Both the position numbers and the translations under genes were made by a program. From Orobanche coerulescens (taxonomy: Eukaryota > Streptophyta > Magnoliopsida > Lamiales > Orobanchaceae), in contig CM065801.1 of NCBI GenBank assembly GCA_033398695.1, positions 434,001-498,000 of the forward strand: a stretch of 64,000 nt of DNA, given 5' to 3'. The notes beneath the pieces were generated by a model. The model had not been told where the DNA came from. It saw nothing but the letters and a program-made list of their open reading frames with translations, and did no database searches. Positions 20,982-33,570 of the stretch are shown here, piece by piece. The stretch's first letter is position 1. Each line of letters opens with the position of its first letter.

Positions 20982-23620
20982 TCAAGGCCCCGCCTGCTGG
21001 TCTTCGCCCTCGGGTTGCGGATCGGCTTGGGCACCCCCATCGGCCTCGGGATGAATGAGTTTGCTGTTATACCAACTCAAGTCGATCCCGAGGTCGACAA
21101 GGTCAAGGATCGGCAGGGAGAATCCTGGATGCAGAGGATGCTCGAGGACATAGGATTTGAAGCTTTCCATCAGGGGACCGATCTCGACCCCTGCCCTTTT
21201 AGCGGCTCGAACAGCGTCAGCATAGGCCAAGTAGTAAGCGAACTCGCCGACGTGCTCGACATTAAGGTAGGGATCGACCTCGATCGCCTTCACCGCCCTT
21301 CGATCCGCCGCCGTCTTCTCGACCTCCGCCGCCCGGCCGCCTTGGCAACATTCTCGCCCGGCCTTCTCCAGCCTTCTCTTCGCCGCCTCCACTCACCGCC
21401 GAGCCGATCCACCGCAGCCTTCACCGGTCGCCTCCTCCCGCGAAGCCTCGAGCTTCGCGAAGTTTCCTTCTCCTTATTACAGATCGATCGGCAGCCTCCT
21501 TGGAGCGGCTCGGCTCCTGCTTCAATCTATCCACGTCCCGCTTAGCCCGTTTGGCCGTCTCCTCATACTCCTTCTCCATAGACCGTATCCGGTTGGCGTC
21601 CTCGATATTTCTGCTCCGGCGGTCTCGAGTTCGCGATGGAGATGAGCTGGAGGGTCGCCTCAAAATCCCGAGCACTGACGGCCATCGCCGCCGCCTCAAG
21701 AGCCGTGGCAACGCCGCCCGTACGCATGGCATCTCCAGATCGCCGACGAGCGATCGCATCAAGGTCGGCCGCCCAAGCCTTGGGCAGAGAAGTGATAGCC
21801 CGCGAACGTAAGCGGGGACTTCGACATAATTTTATGCGAGCCTTGCTCGACAGAAAGTCCAAGACCATGGGGGCGACGTCCGGCCTGGGCGAGACGAACT
21901 CGCACGCAAACCAAGGAAATCAAGGAGTTAGCCCATGCCATGCCTGTAATGCCTAACTCGTAAAAATTTTTGACCCACTCTTACCTATTGACCATTTCGG
22001 GATCGCGTCCGAAAAAGGCTTGCCCGGATGTTTCCAGCACGGCGATCGCCATTTTCTTCGCCGAGCCGCGATGATGATCGGGGCCGAGACCGTGGGCTTG
22101 GGGATGATCGCTCCATCATCGGGATGGCGGAGATAGGAGCCGCAGCGACCGGAGGCTCAAGAATCGATACGTCGCCTCGAGATCGTCTGGGACTCCGACC
22201 TCCGCCTCTTGCGGCGTTTGAGCCGCTCCTCTCCTCGACCACCGCCTGGCGACTCGCGCCTCGCCGGTCTCATCACCGGGCAGTTGAGACGCTGCCGCAG
22301 AACGCGACCACCGCTTGCCCAACTTTAGGCGATCAAGAACTCCGGTTCGACATGGCTATCTCTCGCGGAGGTTCGGCAATTCGGGAAAATAAGCCTCACA
22401 AAGAAAAGATACAAACAAGTTAGATTTAAACAAAACGACCTCGTGGAGACGGTCGTCAAAGAAAGGAAGCACACTTAAACTCATACCTTGAACTTTCAAG
22501 TGACGGGGTAGCAAAACAAACGAGCCCCCAACCGATGAGCTTCGGTACCAAGCGATCGAACGTCAATAAAGGAGTTCGGCAAAGCACGGATCCGCTCCCA
22601 AACGATCGGGAAATCGAATGGAAGATCGCCGATCACGGAACGAGAGGTCCCGCAAAAGAAAACAAAATTAGATCACCAAGACAAGCTCAATCAAGGGGAG
22701 AGTTTAAATCCTTACTCGGATTCCTCTCCCGAAAATGGTGGGAATCTCCAATTCCTCATTCGGCATGTCACTCGCCGCCGATCGCCATGCCCCGCCGACC
22801 CAACACCATTTAGCCGTGTCGCCCTAGTCTTATTCGGCACGCCGAGGACCACTCTCCCGAGTCGGCCCTGGATATGATGGCCGCCGATTGACCCCTTCTG
22901 CGCAGCCAATTTAAACAAATAATTCATCTCCAGCTCAGTAAGGTGGCGGAATAACCGGTGACCGCCAAACAAGGTCAACGTGCAGATGATCTGCAGCCAA
23001 GCATTCGGCGTCAGTTGAAGAGGCGCCAAATTCCAGGCGATCAGCAAGTAGGAGACGGCGAATGGCAACGGGAATCGCAGACCCGCCTCCATAATCATCT
23101 CGTTGACGGCGACCATACCCTGGGGCGGTTGGTCGGCGCGCTCATTCTCCAAAGGCACGTGAAGGGAAACGTCAGAGGGGATGTGGTATTTGGCCCTCCA
23201 GCGGCTCAGGTCTTTCTTGGTCGCCGTACTCCGGATCTGTCCGAGAGTCCACTGAGACGGGACGGCCTGAAAGACCGTCCGATTCACATGTTCGTAAGGG
23301 TGAGCGGCAATGTAGGCCTCGAAATCGAATTCCGGACAGGGTCCAGCGATCGCTTCCATCATCTGGGCAAAAGCCACATAGGCGGGGCCGAATCTGCTCT
23401 CTCTTTCCCAGGCCTCCCGCACCAAATCGTCTTCATCCACCAACAGCCCGCTCGCCGTTGCCGCCGTCCTCGCCACCTCGGCCTCGTTGAAAAGTTTTTC
23501 GAGTTCTTCGGTGCAATCCCCGCCGAATAGCTTCGCCGGCCGTCTCCATATCCACTCTAACGGAACCTCCTCCCGCTCGAAGCGACAAGGCGTGAAGAAC
23601 TTCCGGTCTCGAAGGTTTTT
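20982..23620 (-). pseudogene. Antisense ORF of Tat element (plant 'gypsy-type transposon'/Transposase_28-like)
   Basis: Runs opposite to gag-pol. The N-terminal part (about 23620-22712) contains LEWIWRRPAKLF, then a conserved block with EAGLRFPLPFAVSYLL and LTPNAWLQIICTL. That block matches the plant family often labelled putative gypsy-type transposon (PF04195). After about 22810 the frame shifts to one with KWCWVGGAWRS. The C-terminal part is recovered in pieces at 21868-21421 and 21392-20982, with a Lys/Glu/Arg-rich probable coiled coil and YYLAYADAVRAAKRAGV. Function of this family is unknown. It is antisense to the element and has its own TATA box. Frameshifts and stops make this copy a pseudogene. 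Confidence 0.75.
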
Positions 23621-23779
23621 GATCCTCCCGACATATTAGAAAATAAAGAGAGGAAGAAGGTTAATTTTTCTTACCTAGAAAAAAGAAGAAGATCGGCACA
23701 CAAGCTCCAGAAATTTATGCAGAAATTCGACTATGGATACTAAGGGCGCGTAAAAAGTGTAGGAGAAGAAGCCCTCCCC

Positions 23780-23787
23780 TTTTTATA
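23780..23787 (-). promoter_or_regulatory. TATA box for the antisense ORF
   Basis: TATAAAAA on the minus strand in ATCTATAAAAAGGGGAGGG, about 150 nt upstream of the open frame. A donor-like CTAG/GTAAGAAA near 23675 suggests a 5'-UTR intron. Together these indicate independent antisense transcription. Confidence 0.5.
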
Positions 23788-24123
23788 GATGAAGACGAGG
23801 GCCTAAGTGCAAATAGGAGAAACCTCGGGGACTGAATCGCAACCGTCACGTGGGGACGCATTAAATGCGGCCCTCGAATCCCGCATACGCGTCTTTTCGA
23901 GGGCATGCCAGCCGACAGGTCTGACAAACCGTCGGATTCCCAACAATGCACGACGCGTGTCCCAGCCACTTTTGGAAGGCCCGCCTTCTTTTCCCGCTAC
24001 TCCCGATGCGAAAGAAGGTCGTCCATATTTGAATTCAGATCGGCTGGTCGTTTAAACATCGGCGATCGCCAACAGTGCCACCTCACCCCGTGTTTTCAAC
24101 ATCGAGGCGAGCTGGGGGGCAAT

Positions 24124-25089
24124 TGTTGTGCGGCGATTAATTCGCCACGATAGGCGATCGTCGACCTCCCAAAAAAGTCAACCATGTGAGACGAACTCCG
24201 GACAAACGCCTAGAGCTCGGCACAATGCGGCGATCGTCTTTTTGGTACCCAGCGATCATCTTTTGTTATCTGACGATCGTCTTTCGTGTACGGACCAGAG
24301 GCGATCGTCTCATGCCACGTGGGGATCCAGCATCCGTCAAAGTCGTCGAAGACCGAATCTTGGACGATGGCCCACCCACGGATCTTCAAAGGATACCGAC
24401 AAATAGGATCATTGACCCCAGCCTGTCACCTACCACACCTACCGACAAGGCCGTCAAAAGGTACGAAGTGGACCCTCCTCGGACAAATGATCGCAACGCT
24501 GCGTCGGCTTCCCATTGGTTCACCCAGCTGGCCTCCAACTGCAACCTCGGACCTCAAGGGAACAGGCCCACGTGACGGGACGATCGGCCGTTTATTTTAA
24601 TATAGAAAACGGCGATCGCCCGCGATCGTCTGAGGAATCCCAACTACCTTGTCCCCTATAAATAGAGGACTCGCTGCTGCGGCCAGAAGAGGCGAACCCA
24701 CTACGAATTAAGTGCAATATACACACCAAAGAGAGAATCAAAAGGCTCTTTTGGAAAACACTAACACATTCATAGTGATATTCATACACATTCATCATAT
24801 ATCCCAAGCAAGAACTCACAGATTCATCTATCTGGTTCTTCCAGGCAATCTACGCGCTCCAAAGCCTAGATAACTAGAAGTCTTTACACTCCTTGTATTA
24901 GATTCTAACATTAATATTTGTACTGATAAAGATATTTATTAATAACATCTCGCGAGAGCATTCAAGCCCGGGATTAACAACCCCGGCAAATCTTGTGTTA
25001 TCTATTTTCTCACGGAAGTGTTCTCGCATTTGTTTGTTACTCGATCATTCCAGCAATACTATCTCCGGATAATATTTTGGGTAACAACA
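24124..25089 (+). repeat. 3' LTR of Tat Gypsy element
   Basis: 966 bp, preceded by a purine-rich AGCTGGGGGGCAAT tract. It matches the 5' LTR with a handful of substitutions and small indels, for example around 24485-24505 and 24815-24845. It repeats the TATA box and CGATCG words. Confidence 0.95.
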
Positions 25090-25700
25090 CCATCTTTAGC
25101 AAAGACAAACCGGAAGACAAGTCCGACCCGGATTAGGCTATTTTGCATCGCCAAGTGTGTGGCTATATTAGACAATGGGTTGATGATAATGTGTTGGATC
25201 ATATTAGTAGAGAAAAGGACGCTCGAGAATTGTGGCCCAAGCTCGAGCAATTGTATGCTCGGAAGACGAGGAATAATAAGCTATTTCTCATTAAACAAAT
25301 GATGAACCTAAAATATCGAGATGGGACTCCTTTGTCGGATCATTTGAATGCATTCCAAGGCATCATTAATCAACTTGCAGGAATGGGCATTAAATTCGAA
25401 GAGGAGGTTCAAGCTTTGTGGTTGTTTGGCACATTGTCGGATACTTGGGAGACGTTTCGTACGTCGTTATCTAACTCTGCCCCTGATGGTGTCATTTCGA
25501 TGGAACTTGCTAAGGGAACATGCTGAATGAGGAGGTTCGAAGAAAGTCACAGGGATTTTTGTCACAGTCGGATGTTCTTGTTACCGAAAGGCGGGGGAGA
25601 GGTCAAAGCAGAGGTCCGAGTAATAGAGGGCCACAAAGAAGTAATTCCAGGGGAAGTATGCTAATATTGAATGCTACCATTGTGGTAATAAAGGGCATAT
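25090..25700 (+). pseudogene. Copia gag, main piece
   Basis: Continues the gag cut at 13099, displaced by one base. The UBN2-type domain is clear: LHRQVCGYIRQWVDDNVLDH, LWPKLEQLYARKT, NNKLFLIKQMM and SDHLNAFQGIINQL. An in-frame TAG near 25135 replaces what is normally Trp, and a stop at 25525 forces a frame change. The last part holds the basic linker (GRGQSRGPSNRG) and leads into a nucleocapsid zinc knuckle (CYHCGNKGHMKFFC, about 25673-25715) in another frame. Confidence 0.88.
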
Positions 25701-27637
25701 GAAATTTTTTTGCCGACAACTAAAGAAGGAAAATCGAGGCAGAGAAAACACTCAAAAGAATGAGAGCGTGAGTAATGAAAAAGCCGAAGTAAATACTACT
25801 ACCGAGGAGTTCTTTGTATGTTGCGATTATGACATGGTGAACCTTGCCAGAGATGAGTCGAGTTGGGTGGTCGACAGTGGAGCTACGTGTAATGTTACAT
25901 CACGTAGGAATTTCTATTCCTCTTATACTCCGGGTGACTATGGGATAGTCAAGATAGGTAACGATGAGTTATCTAAGATTGTTGGAATAAGAGACGTACA
26001 CTTGAGGTTCGACACCGGTGTGGAACTTGTTTTACGTAATGTGAAACATGTTCCGGATATGAGGCTAAATGTGATTTCCGTTGGCTTACTCGATGATGAT
26101 GGCTATTGTAGCGGTTTTGGCAAGGGAGTGTGGAAACTCACTCGAGGTTCCTTGATTGTCGGAAGAGGAGAGAAGACAGAAAAACTGTACGTGACACTTC
26201 CAAAGGTCACGATTAATGCCGTGAACACAGTTGACAATAATGACATGACCGAGCTATGGCATAAGAGGCTCGGTCACATGAGCGAGAAATGGATGATGTT
26301 ATTATCAAAGAAGGAGGTGCTATCCGGGGTTCACGATGTACATCTTAAAATGTGCCCTCACTGTCTAGATGGGAAGCAAACGAGAGTCACTTTTAAGAGC
26401 CATAATCCTTCACGGAAGGAAAATGTTCTTGATCTTATACATTCCGATGTTTGTGGTCCTATGAAGACTAGGACGCTTGGTGGTTGCTGATACTTTGTCA
26501 CATTCATCGACGATCATTCGCGGAAGGTGTGGACATACATATTAAAGACCAAAGATCAAGTTGTAGATGTTTTTAAACAGTTTCATTCCTCGGTGGAGAG
26601 AGAGACCGGGAAGAAGTTGAAGTGTATTCGGACGGATAATGGTGGAGAATACACTGGTCCTTTTGATGAGTATTGCTGAGAGCAAGGGATCCGACATCAA
26701 AAGACGCCACCGAAGACTCCACAACTTAATGGCTTGGCGAAAAGGATGAATCGGACTTTGGTTGAGAGAGCTCGATGTTTGATCTCACATGCCGGATTAC
26801 CAAAGTCATTTTGGAAAGAAGTTTTGAACACGGCGGTTCACGTGATTAATTTTATGCCGTGTGTTCCTTTGAAGTTTGACGGCCCGGACAAAGTGTGGAG
26901 CGGTAAAGACATTTCATATCGCCACTTATGGGTTTGTAAAGCATTTGTGCACATCCCGAAAGATAAGAGGTCGAAGCTTGATTCTAAGATGAAGCCATGC
27001 ATTTTTATTGGTTACAGGCTTGATGAGTTCGGGTATAGGTTGTATGACCCGATGACTAAGAAACTTGTTCGTTCGAGGGATGTTGTTTTTGTAAAAGATC
27101 AAATTGTGAAGGATGTTGAGAATGGAGAGTTGGCTCCATAACATGATTATGATCTTATTGATTTGGACCCCGTCCCTCCACAACATGTTGAGACACCCAG
27201 TGGAGATGATGGCCAAAACAATGAACAACATGATGCCGGTGACAATTATGGGTTGGTAGAAGATGATACCGATGGAGTTCATCCCGAGCTACTCATGCCG
27301 AACATGCCATCTTTTGTTCCACTTAGACGGTCGATGAGGGACCGTCATCCCCCCACTCGTTATTCGGCTGATGAGTACGTTTTACTCACTGACGAGGGAG
27401 AGCCCGAATATTTTGAGGAGGCTATGGAGGATGAGAACAAGAAGGAGTGGATGGATGCCATGCAAGACGAGATGAGTTCGATGCATGAGAACAATACGTA
27501 CGAGTTGGAAAAGTTGTCGAAGGGCAAGAGAGTTTTGAGAAATAAATGGGTGTATAAGGTGAAGTCAGAGGAGCATAATTCACACTCCGATACAAAGCTA
27601 GACTCGTAGTCAAGGGCTTTAGTCAAAAGAAAGATGA
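25700..27637 (+). pseudogene. Copia protease, integrase and N-terminal RT (defective)
   Basis: Protease WVVDSGATCNVTS (DSGA) is followed by the gag-pre-integrase block (LWHKRLGHMSEKWM) with CPHCLDGK. The integrase core follows with HSDVCGPM, VTFIDDHSRKVW, RTDNGGEYTG and NGLAKRMNRTLVERAR. The order PR-INT-RT identifies Copia. Two internal TGA codons (about 26487 and 26677) sit where CGA would be expected from CpG decay. A linker (SMRDRHPPTRYS) and the start of RT (MDAMQDEMSSMHENNTYEL, NKWVYKVK) follow. RT stops after a frameshift near 27590 and the element is cut at about 27637, before the YVDD box. Confidence 0.9.
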
Positions 27638-27842
27638 GGTATTGCCATTGCATCCGTTCCTTTAGTTAATACGCCCAACTGATTTGTGAGGAGAGACATC
27701 TGTGCTGTTAATGTTCTAATAGGATCCAAGTCGGAGACTTAGCCACTCTGCACATATTCGCCCTCTCGGTAGGCCACTGATAATTGTTCATGTCTATCTC
27801 TTCAACTAAACCATATGCCTCATATGCACTTCTTGCCATAAA
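27638..27842 (-). pseudogene. Athila/Tat-like Gypsy gag fragment
   Basis: Minus-strand translation gives AYGLVEEIDMNNYQWPTERA. One frameshift later come SDLDPIRTLTAQMSLLTNQL and GVLTKGTDAMAI. This NNYQWP plus TLTAQ/NQL arrangement is typical of gag in plant Athila/Ogre-type Gypsy elements. It abuts the truncated Copia element directly and has no LTR nearby, so it is an isolated scrap. Confidence 0.75.
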
Positions 27843-30170
27843 GAAGTCCAAAACTTTAGAGCAACCAAAATTTCAGCAACTGATCCGTCATCAGACACGA
27901 CCATGTCAAAATATGACAAGATTGTGTCGTACTCCTCCAGAAAATGCATTTTTGTTATGGATTGTGACACGACCAGATACATGGTTAGGCCTGTAAATGA
28001 GTCAAGTCGAGTCGAGCTTTCACATAGCTCGACTCGTTAAGCATTAAAACACATGTAGTTCTAACACAATTAGATACATTTAAGCTCGGCAAAAATACTT
28101 AAAATATGTGCAAAATTATATGTCAACAAGAGTCCTTATATAGATAGGATTCCTTACAATTAAAAAAACATAACAGAATCCTACTACCTCTAGAAAGATC
28201 TAGAACCATACCTTCGATGTATCATAATATGAATAGTATTAGATAAAATACAAACAAGAAAATGACATAACCGTAATGTCTGAAACTCTATTTAGATATT
28301 TTAATTTTCTAAGAATATTGGTGAAAGGCTATATATATATAATAAGTAATACTATTTCAAACAAAAACATGTAAATTTGAGATTGGATCTTATTATAAAG
28401 AAAGCATTGCATGTTTCTTGGATACCCACGTTGGAAGATAAATTCATTTTTTGGAATAGATTTATGATCCTCTTTAAAATTGCATCAAACCTAGGAGTGC
28501 TTTGGATAACCAGGGAACTATGAAAAGGCTTCCCTAATTAACAATATTTGCTACAACCTATATCCCTTAGTAGATAGCAATTTGCGCTAATAGATAACGA
28601 ACTTATTATTGGCACTACCAAGTTTTCAAATGGATGTAGAGGACTGTTCTAACTATGTTTACTCATCAGTCACTACAAGTTATTTACCAATATTTTAGTG
28701 GCTGTAATTTCCCAGAAGTTTACAAAATACCCAAAAGAACTATGAAATTTAAACCCCTGGAACCATAATTAAAGAACAAGTTGATCTCTAAATACTAATA
28801 TAAGCTTTGAAAGGTTAAGTAGTTAACCATGAAATTCATGGAACAAATCAACAGGTGATAGGTTAGTTAAAAAATTAAAAGTGTTTCATGGTACAACAAC
28901 AAAGGATCAGAATTGTAGAAGAACTTAAGGATCAAAATTTCATCTCAATTCTCATTTATAATTTTGCTAAGGTCTAAAGTAAATTCTAAATGGAAACAAG
29001 TCAAACAACCCAAAGTAAAGGCGACGGGTGGTTTACCAAATTAAAGAAGAAATCTAAATTAACAAGTCATTTACCAAACCACCAATGTCTAATTCAAGAC
29101 TCAAGAGCATAAGTTCTACCTTTGCTATTATGCAATCCTGTACCGCGAGGATGGGGAGACTATGGGAGCGTGGCCAACTAGGCCTCACGCGTCCCTTGTA
29201 TCTCGGGTGTATTCTGATTTCTAAACTCAGAAAGATAGCTTTAATTCCTTAAGTCACAAAGAACAGAAAAACACCTAAAAATATTTACAGAGAACTGAGA
29301 AATAAAGAGTTGGGAGATTCAATTTATACTAATAAATCCCTGGTGTTTTACATTGTTAATCTTACCATTGGGTCCGACCGCTTGATATACAAGAAGAAAG
29401 TCTTCAGTGGTCTCGTGATTGTGCAGACTACACGTCTTTCGTTCTATGCAGATAAGGCGTGATTGTGCAAAATTAATTTGATTTACCCTCATTTTTCAGT
29501 CTGCATTTGAATAGATCACGTCGCACAACAGATCAATGAATCCGGGCTGCAAAATTGATATGAATATAACTGATGTTAGACTTAATTTTATGCCCCCTCA
29601 TCATGTGATGTCCGGGGCGATCGCCCAGTCCGCCCATGGCTTAGGCCGGGCCTGATTTGATGATATTTGATAAATGAAAATGACAAAAGTTTTTAGAATT
29701 TATGGATATTCATAACAAATTTTAAAAGCAGCATTAAAGTTGCTTTGAGGAGCCGTTGAAATAAAAAATACTAAAAATAATATTTTACCTTTTAAAATTA
29801 CTTTAAAAAATAATATTTACTAAATATAAATATATTTAAAGGGTAAATTTCATTTGGTCCCCTAATAAATTTTGTAATAATATTGAGGTTCTTAGCTTTT
29901 CAATAATAATATATTGGTCCGAATATGCAAAGAAATGTCCAAATCAATAACATAATAATTCAAAAAATATCAAAATCAATTACAGAATTGTTCAAAAAAT
30001 AAGCCAATTTGTTACTGTTTTTTTTTTTTTTTCTTGGCGAGGGGGACAATGTATTTACAAATACAGTTGCTTCTTTTTAAATCAAAACAATACCAAACTG
30101 AGTATTTAAGCAAGCTCATTGCTTAAGCACTGGATCCGTCTTCGCTCCAGTTGCCTCCCCATTTCCATTA
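27843..30170. other. Intergenic AT-rich DNA upstream of PPO1
   Basis: No gene recognised. A stretch at about 27988-28045 repeats GTCGAG words around TAGGCCTGTAAATGAGTCAA, like remnants of hAT-type MITEs. A GC-rich patch at 29600-29655 has the palindrome GGGCGATCGCCC. A T-homopolymer lies at 30020-30033. A possible TATA-like GTATTTAAGC at about 30100 precedes PPO1 by about 70 nt. Confidence 0.5.
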
Positions 30171-33100
30171 ATGGGTAGCTTCACATTCACCCATTTCCCC
30201 ACTTTCAGTTCCTTCAAGCTTCCATTATCTGTATCATCTTCTTCTCCACTTAGCCCATGCAAAATCGCTCATCGTGATTACGGAATCCGTTCCTCCATCG
30301 CCGAGGGTGGTCCTGTCGATGTTTCCTCTTATTCGGGAAACGGTAACCAGCAGCCACTGCTGGATTGCGTGATTGTCGGTGCTGGAATCAGCGGCCTGTG
30401 TATCGCGCAGGCCCTTGCCGCGAAGCATCGTATCCCCAATTTAATTGTGACGGAGGCCAGAGAGCGTGTAGGTGGAAATATCATCACCGTGGAAAGGGAT
30501 GGATATCTCTGGGAAGAAGGCCCCAACAGTTTCCAGCCCTCCGAATCTATGCTCACCTTGGTGGTGAGTATTTATTTCTATCTCGCCGTTTTTGCGGCGC
30601 CCTAATTCAAAAGGGTTCTGTTCTGCTTGGTCAGCGGTGAGATTATTCTATAGTACTAAAACTCTAAGATGGCAGGTGGATAGTGGGTTGAAGGATGAAT
30701 TGGTGTTGGGAGACCCAAATGCGCCTCGTTTTGTGTTGTGGAATGGAAAGCTGAGGCCAGTGCCCTCCAAGCCCACCGACTTGCCATTCTTTGACTTGAT
30801 GAGCTTTCCTGGGAAACTCAGAGCTGGTTTTGGTGCAATTGGTTTTCGTCCAACCCCTCCAGTTTGTCCTCCTCTTTCCTTCTGTTTTTTTTTTTTTATT
30901 TTTTTGTGGTGGTTTTTTAGTGCATTCTACTAGGGGGGTTTCTTCTCAATTTTATCGATGGTGACAGGGTCATGAGGAATCAGTTGAAGAGTTTGTCAGG
31001 CGCAACCTTGGTGATGAAGTTTTTGAACGCTTAATAGAGCCATTTTGCTCTGGTAATCCTGTCTCTTTCTTCGTTACCTTTTAACATGGCATCCTTTGCT
31101 TTTGGCGCAAACAAGCCAAGTCTACATTTCCTTTGTTTAGAACTACCCGGCGGCTTGAAGATGTTCTATGACTGTTGTTGCCTTATTTTTGTGCTACTAA
31201 TACTATGTCCTCAACTAATCGGTGATTGTTTGCGTTGAGGACATAGTAGTTGAGGACTCCTCAACTAAGAGGAGTCCACTTTGAAAACAAATTTTGTCCA
31301 AAAAAGGTCCACTTTTCAAAAAATCAAAATCATTATCTAATCGAATTTTATAACGATAATTTTTCAAATTGATTTTTTATGTCATATAAATCACAATAGT
31401 ATTTGATTAGACAAAAAAATGAAACAACAAGTGAAGATAGATGGTTTAAAAAGAGTTGTACATTCGTTAAAATGACTAAAATTAAGCATTTGTACATTAA
31501 CGAAAGTGGACCCTTTTTATGGGACGGAAGGAGTATTAAATTTCGTCAGTCCTGTCCTTTTAGTGAGTCTGAAGATCTTTACTGATAAGATGTTTGAGAC
31601 AAGATGTGTTCTTACTCATATTTACTGCTTATCAATGCCTCAGGATTCTTACATTGTGCTGAGTATGCTTGCAGTATATCTCGTATATATTGTAATTTAG
31701 GTACAAGTCATTATTATGTCACATTTGTTCTTTTTACACAGGTGTTTATGCTGGGGATCCATCAAAACTGAGCATGAAGGCAGCATTTGGGAAAATCTGG
31801 AAACTGGAGCAAACTGGTGGCAGCATCGTTGGTGGAATCTTCAAAGCAATCCAGGAGAAATCTAGAAGTCCTAAAGAACCTCGAGATCCGTAACAAGATT
31901 ATTCATAAGGCCTTTGCTTGTGTTTGTTCTGTTATTGTGAATGAAAATTCAGAAATTTAATTAACTGCAGGCACTTAACCAAACCACAAGGGCAAACAGT
32001 TGGATCATTCAGAAAGGGTCTGGCAACGTTGCCTAATGCAATTTCATCGAGGTGCTTGTCATTTGGTTTATGTCTAAAATGATTTTTTAATGAAATTTTG
32101 CATACTTTAGAGTGCTCAGTGTGTTACCTTTGTGAAGGTTTGCAGTAAACTAGTTTTTCAGTTTCTGTAATAATATTTTATGCAAACATTTTTATCTTTA
32201 TTTTTCTTGGATCTTGTTTTCCTTTATAGCCACAATAGAAGGGAATGTTTGATATCCTTGCTTATGATGTATTAGAAAAACTAATTTAAAGAAAGGGCAA
32301 AAAAACTAACAAGCCGAGCATATGTCAGAAACAAAAGAGAAGTACCAATTTGACTTAATAATGTCACGACACCTATGCATAAAAATGTATATTGAAGAAG
32401 GAAATACTATAGGAAAAGAGGTACTTATTTATTTGTGCGTGTGTCAATCTCATTTTTAGCTTAGGAAACAAAGTCAGATTGTCATGGAAGCTCACAAATA
32501 TCACTACGTTGGATGATGGAGGATATTCCTTGACATATGAAACCCCAAATGGAATGGTGTCTTTGCAAAGTAGATGTGTGGTGATGACTGTTCCATCCCA
32601 TGTGGCAAGCACAATATTACGCCCACTTTCGGTATGTTTGATTTGTATGTTTTTTTGAATCCTTCTGGCCAACTTATGTGCAGAGCATTGCATTTGGAAT
32701 CTAATGACGATTTATAGTACAAAGTTATTAGTAAATTTTGAATAAAATAAAATGTTATAATATATTCATGAAATATTCATGTACCCAGAACCTGTTCATA
32801 AAAATTCATGTACTCACAAGTACTACAAATACTTCCACCACCACCACCACCACCACCAAGACTACTACTACGACCACCACCACTACGACCACCACCACTA
32901 CCACTACTACAACTACCACTACCACCACCACTACCACCACCACCACCACCACTAATCTATGACTACGACTACAACTACGAACACCACCACCACCACCACT
33001 ATTACTACTAATGGTTAACCTTGTTGCCTAAAATGAGTGGAATTTCTAATTGTAAACTTTTTGTTTTGAATTTTAATGCAAGAAAGAGGATCAATAAAAT

Positions 33101-33525
33101 GTGTCCTCTATACTCTTCTCGCAAGTGAGATTGCTTCATAAATACCTGAAATTACTTTAAACATACAAATCCTCATGTGGTGCTTGTAGATTTGAGTATC
33201 CGTATTTTTTTTTCTCAGCATGCCTAAATATTTTTGCTGATTTGTTACCTCCTGTGCATTTGTTTGCAGGATGTTGCCGCAGACGCGTTATTAAAATTAT
33301 ATTATCCACCTGTTGTTGCAGTCGCGATTTCCTATCCTAAAGAAGCAATTCGTGAAGAATGTCTAATTGATGGTGAACTGAAGGGGTTTGGGCAGTTGCA
33401 TCCACGTTCTCAAGGGGTGGAAACTTTAGGTAAACCCGATATGGTTAATTTATTAACTAGGATTATGGAATTTCAGTTATTCGAAAGACCAACCAAAATT
33501 ATGGAATTGCTGGTATACTCCTGGA

Positions 33526-33570
<45 letters not shown>

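Larger units (their letters stand above)
13100..25089 (+). mobile_element. Tat-lineage Gypsy retrotransposon with antisense ORF
   Basis: Complete structure: LTRs 13100-14061 and 24124-25089 (about 960 bp, TGTTGTGCGG...GGGTAACAACA), PBS, gag, protease, RT, RNase H, integrase, then 4.2 kb holding an antisense ORF, a purine-rich tract and the 3' LTR. The flanking duplication is CCGTC/CCATC, with one mismatch. LTRs differ at few positions, so insertion was recent relative to the Copia host. Pol is broken by stops and frameshifts, and the RT active site is changed, so the copy is defective. The antisense ORF and long 3' region are features of Tat/Retand-type elements. Confidence 0.92.
12115..27637 (+). 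mobile_element. Copia retrotransposon, 3'-truncated, split by a Gypsy insertion
   Basis: 5' LTR (about 12115-12934), PBS, gag, protease, integrase and the first part of reverse transcriptase are present in order on the plus strand. The element ends abruptly near 27637, where antisense Gypsy gag sequence begins. No 3' LTR was found. A 12-kb Gypsy element occupies 13100-25089 inside gag. Multiple stops and frameshifts make it inactive. The left LTR border is inferred from a TGTAGCC start adjoining the older Copia fragment and is uncertain by tens of bases. Confidence 0.85.

Noticed and set aside
29626..29637. GGGCGATCGCCC near PPO1 as a relative of the Tat LTR word
   Set aside because: Single occurrence, no flanking similarity to the Tat LTR; probably coincidence or an old MITE end.
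31195..31545. MITE in PPO1 intron 3
   Set aside because: The right end (reverse complement TACTCCTTCCGTCCCATAA) is Stowaway-like and a GTTGAGGACATAGTA inverted repeat lies near the left, but I could not pair two ends with a TA duplication.
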